Source of the DNA: Burkholderiaceae bacterium 26
Lineage (GTDB): Bacteria > Pseudomonadota > Gammaproteobacteria > Burkholderiales > Burkholderiaceae
Assembly (NCBI GenBank): GCA_000955795.1
Contig: JYOB01000001.1
Span: 82,292-146,291 of the forward strand
Length of the DNA stretch: 64,000 bases
Reading direction: 5' to 3'
Shown here: positions 32,161 to 39,729 of the stretch, one piece after another
Numbering within the stretch: position 1 is the stretch's first letter
How the letters are laid out: each line of letters starts with the position of its first letter
Program-made: the position numbers and the translations under genes
The notes under the pieces: generated by a model
The model's database searches: none
What the model saw: only the letters and a program-made list of their open reading frames with translations
What the model was told of the DNA's origin: nothing

Positions 32161-33245
32161 ATACGCTCGACGCCCGCATGCTTTCGGCTGTGGACCAGAC
32201 ACTGGCGCGTACGCTGTCGCGCCTTTACCTGGCGCGCGCAGCACTACCGTTTTCCGTAGGGAACACGCCCTACGAAGCGCGTTGCGAAGCCCATGCCGTG
32301 CAGGCTGCGGCACAGGCCTATCGATTCACGCTGGGCGATGCACCGGGCTGGCTGCTGCTCGATGCCGCCGCTGGGCATGCATGGCTGGCCGACGCCGCAG
32401 ATGCGCACGTGCCGCAAGCCCTGCGCTGCGCGGTGCTGGCCGATGCCTTGGCGCCACTCGCACGCGGTATCGAACAACGCAGCGGACGTGCGCTTACATG
32501 GTTGCCGGAGGCCGCCTCGCCAGAGGTCCTGCTGGACCGGCCAGACGTCCTGCAGATGATGATCAGCCGCCACGATGACGCACCCGTCGAAGACGGTGCC
32601 GCGCCATGGCTGGCGCGCGCCGGACTGCTGTTCGACGCGCCCAACGTCCTGCCCGAACTGTGCCCGACCGAGCTGACTGCGGAGCCCCTTCCGCTGGCCG
32701 CCTTCATGGGCACGCAGGTGCCGCTGCGCTTCGAGCTGGGCGCCACCTTTCTGTCGCGCCGGGACTTTGCCGGCATTGCGCTGGGCGACATCGTGCGCAT
32801 CGAAAAATGGCTGCCTGCGGGCGATGCATTGCGCTGCGTGGCCCGCGTGCGCGGGCGGCTGCACCTGCGAGTGTTCGGACAAGTGCAAGGCACGCGCATC
32901 GTCGTGGAAAACGTGGAGGAAAAGCCAATGACAACCGAGAACCCAGCCCCGAACACCGCTGCATCCGGCACGGAGCCCACGGCGCGCCCGCTTCCCACCG
33001 ACAGCCTGGACGACATCGAACTGGTCACCACCTTCGAGTTGGAAGAGCGGCGCCTGTCGTTGGCCGAACTGCGTGCGTTGCGGCCCGGCACGGTCATGGA
33101 GCTGGCGCAGCCACTCAACCAGGCTGTCATCCGCATCCTGGCCAATGGCATGCCGGTGGGCGAAGGCCACCTGATTGCTGTCGGCAACCGGCTTGGTGTG
33201 CGCGTATCGCGCTTCATCGGTCAGGCGGCACCGGGGCAGGCATAA
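32157..33245 (+). CDS. sctQ: type III secretion sorting-platform protein SctQ
   Basis: It encodes 362 residues of the YscQ/HrcQ family. The start overlaps the luxR stop. A poorly conserved N-terminal half contains PLRFELGATFLSRRDFAGIA and a first SpoA-like domain (about 185-255). The C-terminal SpoA domain (about 285-355) reads LDDIELVTTFELEERRLSL, then GTVMELAQPLNQAVIRILAN. It forms cytoplasmic pods with SctK, SctL and SctN. An internal ATG at 32928 with a strong ribosome-binding site would give a separate 105-residue C-terminal product. Confidence 0.92.
   Translation: MNTLDARMLSAVDQTLARTLSRLYLARAALPFSVGNTPYEARCEAHAVQAAAQAYRFTLGDAPGWLLLDAAAGHAWLADAADAHVPQALRCAVLADALAPLARGIEQRSGRALTWLPEAASPEVLLDRPDVLQMMISRHDDAPVEDGAAPWLARAGLLFDAPNVLPELCPTELTAEPLPLAAFMGTQVPLRFELGATFLSRRDFAGIALGDIVRIEKWLPAGDALRCVARVRGRLHLRVFGQVQGTRIVVENVEEKPMTTENPAPNTAASGTEPTARPLPTDSLDDIELVTTFELEERRLSLAELRALRPGTVMELAQPLNQAVIRILANGMPVGEGHLIAVGNRLGVRVSRFIGQAAPGQA
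32243..32259. promoter_or_regulatory. second ACTAC-N8-GTAG palindrome, inside sctQ
   Basis: ACTACCGTTTTCCGTAG has the same half-sites and the same 8-bp spacer as the palindrome at 31232-31249, including the T-rich centre. It lies in codons 29-35 of sctQ, so it may be chance or an internal operator. Confidence 0.3.
32915..32930 (+). promoter_or_regulatory. internal ribosome-binding site and start codon for a C-terminal SctQ product
   Basis: GGAGGA at 32915-32920 lies 7 nt before an in-frame ATG at 32928. Translation from there gives 105 residues (to 33245) that contain the whole C-terminal SpoA domain after a short disordered leader, MTTENPAPNTAASG. Internal initiation of this kind is established for YscQ, SsaQ and Spa33. 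The site is stronger than that of most real starts in this window. Confidence 0.6.
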
Positions 33246-33298
33246 CGCCCAGCCCTTCCCTCAACAAGAACAACGCATCGACACACTCGACACGCCCC

Positions 33299-33958
33299 AT
33301 GGGAAACCTGCCCAATCCCGTAGCGATGATTGCCGTGGTGGCGGCATTGGGCATCGCGCCCTTTGCTGCGCTCATGGTCACGAGCTACACCAAGCTGGTG
33401 GTGGTGTTTGGCCTGCTGCGCTCGGCGCTGGGCATTCAGCAGGTGCCGCCCAACATCGTGCTCAACGGCATCGCGCTGATCCTGACGGTGTTCATCATGG
33501 CGCCGGTCGGCATGGACATGGTCGACAACCTGCGCGGGCGCAACTTCAACCTGAGCAGCCAGATGAGCGTGGATGACGTGATCGCCATCCTCGATGCGGC
33601 GCAGCCGCCGGTGAAGAAATTCCTTCAGACACACACGCTGGAATCGGAGCGCAACTTCTTCGTCAAATCGGCAACGAGCATCTGGCCCAAGGAGCGGGCG
33701 GCCGGCCTGAAGAACGACGACCTGACGGTGCTCGTGCCGAGCTTCACCCTCACCGAGCTGATCAAGGCGTTCCAGGTCGGCTTTGTGCTCTACATCATCT
33801 TCGTGGTGGTCGACCTGGTGGTGGCCAACCTGTTGCTGGCGTTGGGCATGCAGATGATTGCGCCGACCACCATCTCGGTGCCGTTCAAGCTGCTGCTGTT
33901 CGTGATGCTCGATGGCTGGTCGGTGCTCGTGCACGGGCTCGTGCTGTCTTATCGATAG
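33299..33958 (+). CDS. sctR: type III secretion export apparatus protein SctR
   Basis: It encodes 219 residues of the FliP/YscR/HrcR family. The ATG at 33299 gives MGNLPNPVAMIAVVAALGIA. Conserved parts are APFAALMVTSYTKLVVVFGL, RSALGIQQVPPNIVLNGIAL, the loop FVKSATSIWPKE, PSFTLTELIKAFQVGF and APTTISVPFKLLLFVMLDGW. Four membrane segments are present. It forms the core of the export gate with SctS and SctT, whose genes are on the other strand. It lies 53 bp after sctQ and 11 bp before the transglycosylase. Confidence 0.96.
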   Translation: MGNLPNPVAMIAVVAALGIAPFAALMVTSYTKLVVVFGLLRSALGIQQVPPNIVLNGIALILTVFIMAPVGMDMVDNLRGRNFNLSSQMSVDDVIAILDAAQPPVKKFLQTHTLESERNFFVKSATSIWPKERAAGLKNDDLTVLVPSFTLTELIKAFQVGFVLYIIFVVVDLVVANLLLALGMQMIAPTTISVPFKLLLFVMLDGWSVLVHGLVLSYR

Positions 33959-33969
33959 AGGTAGCGACC

Positions 33970-34740
33970 ATGCGTGCCAGTGCTTTGATCATTGCCGCCA
34001 TGGCATTTGGCGCTTGCATGGCAACCACGTCTGCCGTGGCAGGCCCGCGTATTGATGCACGAGCCTTCGCCACGCTGGCCGCCACGTGCGCGCCGCGCGT
34101 TGACCGCGTCACGCTCGAAGCGCTGGTGCGTACAGAGTCTGCCTACAACCCCTATGCGATCGGCGTGGTGGGCGGCAGGCTCGTGCGCCAGCCCGCCACG
34201 CTGGAAGAAGCCGTGGCAACTGCGCATTCGCTGGAACGCCAGGGCTACAACTTCAGCGTGGGGCTCGGGCAGGTCAACCGCTACAACCTCGCGCGCTTTG
34301 GCGAGACGCTGGAAACCGCGTTCGATGCCTGCCGCAACCTGCGCGCAGGCGGCACCATCCTGGCTGAATGCTTTGCACGCTCATTGCCGCGCTATGGAGA
34401 TCAGCAACAGGCGTTGCGCGCGGCGCTGTCGTGCTATTACAGCGGCAATTTCGAGACCGGCTTCCGCCACGGCTATGTGCAGAAAGTTGTCGCCAATGCG
34501 GGCGATGTGCCGGCCATCGTGCCCGACGCGGCCGGTGGGCGGATCGAGCCGATTCCGGTTGTGCCCGCCGGCGGCGGTACGCCGGCTGCAAGAGCCCCCC
34601 GCCCCGCCTCTGCCCCCGCGCAACCACGAGTGCTGACCGGCAGCGCATGCACCGGCCAGAACGGCCGGCAGGTGATGATCCTTGCATGTAATCGCGCCGA
34701 CGGCACATCGTGCCTGCGCTGCGTGGCGCTGCCGCGCTGA
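33970..34740 (+). CDS. T3SS-associated lytic transglycosylase (VirB1/IpgF type)
   Basis: It encodes 256 residues. GAGG precedes the ATG. A signal peptide (about 25 residues, ending SAVAG) leads into a lysozyme-like domain: LEALVRTESAYNPYAIGVVG carries the catalytic Glu, followed by GYNFSVGLGQVNRYN and FDACRNLRAGGTILAECF, a pattern shared with VirB1 of type IV systems. The tail from residue about 190 is Pro/Ala-rich and ends in a small Cys-containing segment (SACTGQNGRQVMILACN). It opens the peptidoglycan for assembly of the secretion channel. Last gene of the luxR-sctQ-sctR operon. Confidence 0.88.
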   Translation: MRASALIIAAMAFGACMATTSAVAGPRIDARAFATLAATCAPRVDRVTLEALVRTESAYNPYAIGVVGGRLVRQPATLEEAVATAHSLERQGYNFSVGLGQVNRYNLARFGETLETAFDACRNLRAGGTILAECFARSLPRYGDQQQALRAALSCYYSGNFETGFRHGYVQKVVANAGDVPAIVPDAAGGRIEPIPVVPAGGGTPAARAPRPASAPAQPRVLTGSACTGQNGRQVMILACNRADGTSCLRCVALPR

Positions 34741-34774
34741 ACGCCGCGCGGCAGCTTCCACATCCCCATCCCGG

Positions 34775-35854
34775 TCAGATCAGGTTCAGGCGGCCCGCAA
34801 TGTAGGCCAACTGAGCGCGGTTGGTCGCGCCGTAGCGGCGGCGAATCAGGCGTAGGTGGTAATCAACGTTGTGCGCCGTGGTGTGCAGCTTGATGGCGAT
34901 TTCCTTGTCGCTCATGCCGGCGGCCAGGCACGTCAGCACTCGGCTTTGCATGACGGTGAGCGGTGCGTCTTCACCAGATACGCGCGTGTTGCGCGTGAAC
35001 GTTTGCAGCGGCGCCCGCCAGACCTGATGCAGCGCCATGCCAAAGAGGATCGACTGGCCAAGCACGCTGTCGCTGATCCATTCCCGCCCCGCATGCGGCG
35101 AACTGAGGCTGACAATCGCATGGTTCATGCCCTTGCCCGCACCCAGGCTGAACATCACGCCGCTGCGCAAGCCGTGTTCGTCCATCGTCTGCAGCAGCGC
35201 GCGCATCGCTGGTTCCATGCGCGCCTGGCCCCGCGCGAGCGATGCCAGATCCCACACCAGCGGCATGCCCGTGGCAAACACCGCAGGCAGGCGCGGGTCG
35301 ACGGTGAAGAGGCGCTCGTCGCAGTAGCGCTGCAGGAACCGTGGCGCCACGTAATTCTTGAGCACGGCCACCGTGAGCGGCGCGTTTTCGTGGTGTTCGG
35401 TCAGCGCGTAGGTGAGCGAAGAAAAACCCATCAACCCCATCAGCCCGGACACGATGCGCGCACGCTCGGCCACCCCGCGTGCGGCCTGCAGCTCGGCAGC
35501 CAAGCGCAGTCGACCCGGCTGTGCGGGCGCGGGCTCGAACAGCAGCGCGTGCTCGTCCACCGAAACCATGTCCGTCCCAGGCGGCAGCGGTACGAAAAAG
35601 CGGTCGCCATTGGCGGCATCGTCTGCGGCAGTGCGCGCGGCCAGGGAATCGGCGTGCCCTGGCAGCGGCGCAGTGTCCGCCTTCGCGGATAGCGCATCCA
35701 GGTCAAGCTGGACGGAAGTGCTTGCGTGGGTGGAAACGCCAGACTGCGCGCCCGCCGCCTTGAGCGCGGTGCGCATGTCCATCAGCAGCGCCAGGTCTTC
35801 GGCGCGGGGGAAACGTACTGCCTGCAGACCATCTGAGCGATGTGCGGCGGCCAT
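34775..35854 (-). CDS. LuxR-family regulator with autoinducer-binding domain (second)
   Basis: It encodes 359 residues. GGAGGACGGCA before the ATG at 35854 fixes the start. A 140-residue Ala-rich N-terminal extension precedes the ligand domain. There PRFLQRYCDERLFTVDPRL and PLVWD keep Y, D and the second W of the four ligand-contact positions, but the first W is F. The C-terminal helix-turn-helix (LAAGMSDKEIAIKLHTTAHN, then VDYHLRLIRRRYGATNRAQL) is closely related to that of the first regulator at 31291. It is convergent with the transglycosylase gene. It probably shares targets with its paralogue. No synthase gene is nearby. Confidence 0.87.
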   Translation of the reverse strand: MAAAHRSDGLQAVRFPRAEDLALLMDMRTALKAAGAQSGVSTHASTSVQLDLDALSAKADTAPLPGHADSLAARTAADDAANGDRFFVPLPPGTDMVSVDEHALLFEPAPAQPGRLRLAAELQAARGVAERARIVSGLMGLMGFSSLTYALTEHHENAPLTVAVLKNYVAPRFLQRYCDERLFTVDPRLPAVFATGMPLVWDLASLARGQARMEPAMRALLQTMDEHGLRSGVMFSLGAGKGMNHAIVSLSSPHAGREWISDSVLGQSILFGMALHQVWRAPLQTFTRNTRVSGEDAPLTVMQSRVLTCLAAGMSDKEIAIKLHTTAHNVDYHLRLIRRRYGATNRAQLAYIAGRLNLI

Positions 35855-36304
35855 TGCCGTCCTCCGGTCATGTTGGAAACACCTGCTTGGCCGCCGGAAT
35901 GCTTCCGGCCATCGCCAAGGCTGTTTCCCCCCCGGGGGATGACATTTGCTGCGCGGTGACCCTGAGCACCGCTGGGCACAGATCGTGAAAAGCGACGTCC
36001 GGCCTACGTTTTGGCGCATTGTTGCAAGCCGGTGGCAACGTTGTCCAACAAAACTTTTTAGTGCCCCACCATCGACGCGGCTTATGTCGCAATGCAGCGA
36101 ACCATGCCTCTGACAATGGCGGTGGGGCCGCGCGTCCATGCCCCTTGCCGCATGCCGGGCATCACTGTGTCAGGATTGACCGTGCGTTATATCCAACCCT
36201 ATATTGCGGATAACTCTTCCAATCTGTCGCCGGCACCCAACGCGTCACCTCTCGGTTCGCGAGAATCACTCGGCCGGCCGATGGCACCTTCGCTCACTAT
36301 TCGC
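35855..36304. promoter_or_regulatory. divergent region between the second luxR and modB
   Basis: This 450-bp gap has no convincing gene. It contains CTACGTTTT at 36004-36012, identical to nine bases of the luxR palindrome (31233-31241), and the ModE-type operator at 36185-36208. Confidence 0.4.
36185..36208. promoter_or_regulatory. ModE-type operator CGNNATAT-N8-ATATNNCG
   Basis: CGTTATAT, an 8-bp spacer, then ATATTGCG make an imperfect palindrome close to the ModE consensus known from E. coli (CGNTATAT-type half-sites). It lies about 97 bp before the preferred modB start. A modE gene is present at 38232-39044, which supports molybdate-dependent repression. Confidence 0.7.
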
Positions 36305-36991
36305 ATGTCCACATCCATCTGGATGCCTCTGCTGCTTTCACTCAAGGTGGCCGGCTGGGCGACCGTCCTGAACCTCGTGCTGGGCGTGGGCGCAGCCTAC
36401 GCGCTCGCCCGCACGCGCAGCCACCTGCGCGACGTCATCGATTCCGTCCTGACCCTGCCCCTGGTGCTGCCACCCACGGTGCTCGGTTATTACCTGCTGG
36501 TGCTGCTGGGCCGGCGCGGTACGGTCGGCGGATGGCTAGACAGCATGGGTATCCAGCTCGTCTTTACGTGGCAGGGCGCGGTGATCGCCTCCACCGTGGT
36601 GGCGTTTCCGCTGGTCATGAAATCCGCGCGCGCCGCCTTTGAAGGTGTGGATCATCAACTGGAAAGCGCGGCGCGCGTGCTGGGCTTGCCGGAGGCCGCA
36701 GTCTTCTTTCGCGTCACGCTGCCGCTGGCCGCACGCGGCATCGCCGCCGGCGTTCTGCTGGCGTTTGCGCGCGCATTGGGCGAATTTGGTGCCACGCTCA
36801 TGATTGCCGGCAACCTGCCCGGCCGTACGCAGACGCTTTCCGTCGCCATCTACGAAGCCGTGCAGGCCGGCGACGATGCCACGGCCAACACGTTGGTGTT
36901 GATTACCTCGCTCACCTGCATCGTGGTGCTGGTGGTGGCCAGCCGCCTGCTACAGGCACGCGCGCCGAGCCTGCAGGAGCAACTGGCATGA
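36305..36991 (+). CDS. modB: molybdate ABC transporter permease ModB
   Basis: It encodes 228 residues with about five membrane segments. The start at 36305 gives MSTSIWMPLLLSLKVAGWAT, the usual ModB N-terminus. An ATG at 36281 is an alternative, and neither has a clear ribosome-binding site. The signature LPLVLPPTVLGYYLLVLLGR and the EAA loop (ESAARVLGLPEAAVFFRVTLPL) followed by ALGEFGATLMIAGN are typical. The stop overlaps modC (ATGA). No modA for the periplasmic binding protein is found in the window, which is unusual. Confidence 0.92.
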   Translation: MSTSIWMPLLLSLKVAGWATVLNLVLGVGAAYALARTRSHLRDVIDSVLTLPLVLPPTVLGYYLLVLLGRRGTVGGWLDSMGIQLVFTWQGAVIASTVVAFPLVMKSARAAFEGVDHQLESAARVLGLPEAAVFFRVTLPLAARGIAAGVLLAFARALGEFGATLMIAGNLPGRTQTLSVAIYEAVQAGDDATANTLVLITSLTCIVVLVVASRLLQARAPSLQEQLA

Positions 36992-37731
36992 GCGGCGGCA
37001 TGATCGATCTCGTCGTGCAGAAAACGCTCACCAGCGCAGCGCGCGTGTTCTCGCTCGACGTTGCCGTGCGCTCGGAGAGCCGGCGCGTGGTGCTGTACGG
37101 CCCGTCGGGCGCCGGCAAGAGCCTCACGTTGCGCAGCATTGCGGGCCTCATGACGCCCGAGCGCGGCCGCATCGTGCTGAACGGCCGCACGCTGTTCGAC
37201 CACGCCGAGAGCATCAACCTGAGCGCGCAGGAACGCCGCGTCGGCTACCTCTTCCAGGACTACGCGCTCTTCAACCACCTGACGGTGGCGCAGAACATCG
37301 CGTTCGGGCTCAAGCGCGGGTGGTTCAACCCGCCGCGCCGCACACGCGACCCGCGCGTGCAGCAGTGGATCGACACGTTCGAGCTGGGCGCCGTCGCCGC
37401 CAATTACCCGTCGCAGATTTCCGGCGGGCAGCGCCAGCGTGTGGCGCTGGCTCGCGCGCTGATCGCCGAGCCATCGATGCTGCTGCTCGACGAGCCTTTT
37501 GCCGCACTGGACCCGGCACTGCGCACGCGCATGCGTTCCGAGCTGTCCGCCCTGCAAGCGCGGCTGCAGATACCCATGCTGATGATCACGCACGACCCGG
37601 CCGATGTGGAGATCTTCGGAGACCACGTATTCGAGTTGCGCGATGGCCGCGTCGTGGCCGATGCGGTGCGCGCACCCGATGCGGCACCGCTGTCGCCGTA
37701 TCCGCATCTGACGGCTGTGGTGAAGCGCTAG
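36988..37731 (+). CDS. modC: molybdate ABC transporter ATP-binding protein ModC, short form
   Basis: It encodes 247 residues. Walker A is LYGPSGAGKSLTLRS, the Q-loop GYLFQDYALF, the signature QISGGQRQRVALARAL, Walker B MLLLDEPFAALDP, and the H-loop MITHDPADVE. It energises ModB. The protein stops soon after the ATPase domain and lacks the C-terminal TOBE (Mop) domain that makes classical ModC about 350 residues long; molybdate sensing may rest on ModE alone. The end overlaps the convergent flavodoxin gene by 4 nt. Confidence 0.9.
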   Translation: MSGGMIDLVVQKTLTSAARVFSLDVAVRSESRRVVLYGPSGAGKSLTLRSIAGLMTPERGRIVLNGRTLFDHAESINLSAQERRVGYLFQDYALFNHLTVAQNIAFGLKRGWFNPPRRTRDPRVQQWIDTFELGAVAANYPSQISGGQRQRVALARALIAEPSMLLLDEPFAALDPALRTRMRSELSALQARLQIPMLMITHDPADVEIFGDHVFELRDGRVVADAVRAPDAAPLSPYPHLTAVVKR

Positions 37732-38225
37732 AAAACGCCCAACGCGAGCCCGGTGGCCATGGCCTGCCCCAGGGTGCGGCAGCGCTCCAGCTCGTCTGCG
37801 CCAATCTGCTTGGGGGCCAGGATGGCTTCGGGTGTTTGCGCATGCGTGCAGACGATGATCGGCTCGGCCACGGGCTTGAGCCGCCAGCCAGTGGCAATGC
37901 GCTCAATCTGGCGCACCGCGTTCTGGCCATCGCTGCCTGCACAGATCAGGCACGCGTATGGCCGGCCGTTGATGCGGTCGAGCGCCGGGTAATAGCAGCG
38001 GTCGAAAAAATCCTTGAGCTGCCCGCTGATGGCTGCGAGGTTTTCCGGTGTCGCGAAAAGATAGCCGTCCGCCCCCAGCACATCGTCGGGGCCGGCCTGC
38101 GCTGCGTGCATCAACCGCACGGCAACGCCGCCTTCTTCTGCGGCACCCGCCTGCGCAGCCTCGGCCATCTGGCGCGCGCCACCCGTCATCGAGTGGTAGA
38201 CGATCAGCAGGGTTTTGAGCGTCAT
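37728..38225 (-). CDS. flavodoxin / NAD(P)H-dependent FMN reductase family protein
   Basis: It encodes 165 residues. The FMN phosphate-binding loop YHSMTGGARQMAEAA near the N-terminus and GADGYLFATPENLAAISGQL with KDFFDRCYY match the WrbA/flavodoxin-like reductases. It is probably a cytoplasmic flavin-binding oxidoreductase. It is placed 6 bp after modE in the same direction, so it may be co-transcribed with modE. A link to molybdenum metabolism is not established. Confidence 0.8.
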   Translation of the reverse strand: MTLKTLLIVYHSMTGGARQMAEAAQAGAAEEGGVAVRLMHAAQAGPDDVLGADGYLFATPENLAAISGQLKDFFDRCYYPALDRINGRPYACLICAGSDGQNAVRQIERIATGWRLKPVAEPIIVCTHAQTPEAILAPKQIGADELERCRTLGQAMATGLALGVF

Positions 38226-38231
38226 GGGGGC

Positions 38232-39044
38232 TTAGGCCAATCCCAGGATCACGCTCGACGCTTCAAACACCGCCACGGCTTCCACGCCTTCGGCGAGTGC
38301 CAGCGTTTCCACAGCCGTGCGCGAGAGCATGGCCACCAGCACGGTTTCCCCGGCCGATGCGGCACTCGCATCCAGCAGGCGCAGGCGCACTTCGGCCTGC
38401 ACCGCGCCATCGCGGATTTCCGTGACCACGCACGGCAACTGGTTTTCAGCCGAGACGCGCCACTCGCCGGCGCCGCGCATCAGCATCACGGCAGGCGCCT
38501 TGATGAGCGCGACGGCCTGCACGCCCGGCGCCAGCCCCAGCACGCGCGTGCTTTCCTGGGTGATGGTGGCGGCAACAGCCTGACCGCCGGGCAGGCGCAG
38601 CGTCACCACATCATTGACGGCGCCTGATGCGACCGATTCCACCGTGCCGAACAGCGCGTTGCGCGCGCTCGTGCGCAGCATGAGGCGGCGCAGCAGGGTG
38701 ACGTCTTCGCTGGCAGCGTGCGCGGCGGCATCCAGGCGTTCGACAAAGCGACGGTGCTCCGCTTCCAGCACGCGGAAGCTCTCGATCAGCCGTTGCGCGC
38801 GCGGCGTCAGCACACTGCCGCCGCCGCCCTTGCCGCCCGTGGTGCGCACCACCAGCGGCTCGCCGGCCAGGTTGTTCATGGTGTCGATGGCGTCCCACGC
38901 GGCCTTGTAGGAAAGACCCACAGCTTTCGCGCCTGCGGTGATGGAGCCGGTCTGCCCGATGGCAGCCAGCAGTTCGATCCGGCCGCGCCCGCCCCAATTG
39001 TCTTCACCGGCGCGCAGCCAGATGGTGCCGTCGAGTTCCAGCAT
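38232..39044 (-). CDS. modE: molybdate-responsive transcriptional regulator ModE
   Basis: It encodes 270 residues, the usual length of ModE. The N-terminal winged helix-turn-helix reads ELLAAIGQTGSITAGAKAVG, then LSYKAAWDAIDTMNN, with GGKGGGGSVLTPRAQRLIE. Two C-terminal TOBE/Mop domains follow (residues about 125-190 and 200-265; first starts TSARNALFGTVESVASGAVN). It binds molybdate and represses transport genes through operators like that at 36185-36208. Confidence 0.95.
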   Translation of the reverse strand: MLELDGTIWLRAGEDNWGGRGRIELLAAIGQTGSITAGAKAVGLSYKAAWDAIDTMNNLAGEPLVVRTTGGKGGGGSVLTPRAQRLIESFRVLEAEHRRFVERLDAAAHAASEDVTLLRRLMLRTSARNALFGTVESVASGAVNDVVTLRLPGGQAVAATITQESTRVLGLAPGVQAVALIKAPAVMLMRGAGEWRVSAENQLPCVVTEIRDGAVQAEVRLRLLDASAASAGETVLVAMLSRTAVETLALAEGVEAVAVFEASSVILGLA

Positions 39045-39102
39045 GTCGTCTCGTCTTGGATGGAGATTGCAACATGCAAGATGTTAACGCTGATTGGTCG
39101 GC

Positions 39103-39606
39103 TCAAGCCGCCGCTAGGCGCGGCGTACGCACATGCAGCAGCACCGAGCGCGAGAGCAGCAGACCGCCCAGGAAGCCGAACAGCGCGCTGAACATCGCCA
39201 TGAAGCTGGCAGAGTGCGAGACCTCCGGGTGCATCGCCAGCATCACGTTGTAGGCATAGCGGGCGGCAAACAGGCCCACGATCACCACCATCGGCACCCA
39301 GCTTCCGGGCACCCGAACGGTGCGGGCCGTTTCAGACACGGCGCCGTTGGGCGGTGACATGTACGTCAGCAGAAACGCCACCAGAAGGGCCACCAGCCAC
39401 ATCGTGAGCGCAAGCGGGCTGCCATGGCTTGCCATCGACACACCGTAAAGCGAATACGCGGCCACCACCAGCGGCAGCACGATCAGGCGGCGGCGCGAGA
39501 CGATGCGGGGCTGCATCTGACGCACCCCGATGGCGATCAGCACGGCAAACACCACGAACACCCAGGTGGGCGTATGCGACACGATGGAGGCGATCGATTC
39601 GAGCAT
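39103..39606 (-). CDS. integral membrane protein of unknown function
   Basis: It encodes 167 residues with four or five hydrophobic segments (for example TWVFVVFAVLIAIGVRQM, LIVLPLVVAAYSLYGVSM and MWLVALLVAFLLTYM). It resembles small DUF6622-type membrane proteins by the opening hydrophobic hairpin and the RQMxPR motif, but this is from memory and uncertain. It stands alone between modE and the GGDEF/EAL gene. Confidence 0.65.
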   Translation of the reverse strand: MLESIASIVSHTPTWVFVVFAVLIAIGVRQMQPRIVSRRRLIVLPLVVAAYSLYGVSMASHGSPLALTMWLVALLVAFLLTYMSPPNGAVSETARTVRVPGSWVPMVVIVGLFAARYAYNVMLAMHPEVSHSASFMAMFSALFGFLGGLLLSRSVLLHVRTPRLAAA

Positions 39607-39729
39607 GGCGGTCTCCCTGTTGGAATGACGCCAGCTTAGGTGCCGGCCCCCGCACGCGGGAGCGGATTGCGACGAACGGCAGAAACGCCGGTGTGAACGG
39701 CTCAGCCAGCCGTGCAGCTAGCCGCGCTG

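Noticed and set aside
31069..32313. Upstream extension of sctV into the luxR gene
   Set aside because: SctV homologues start at the MAKPRN-like position; the extension is antisense to luxR.
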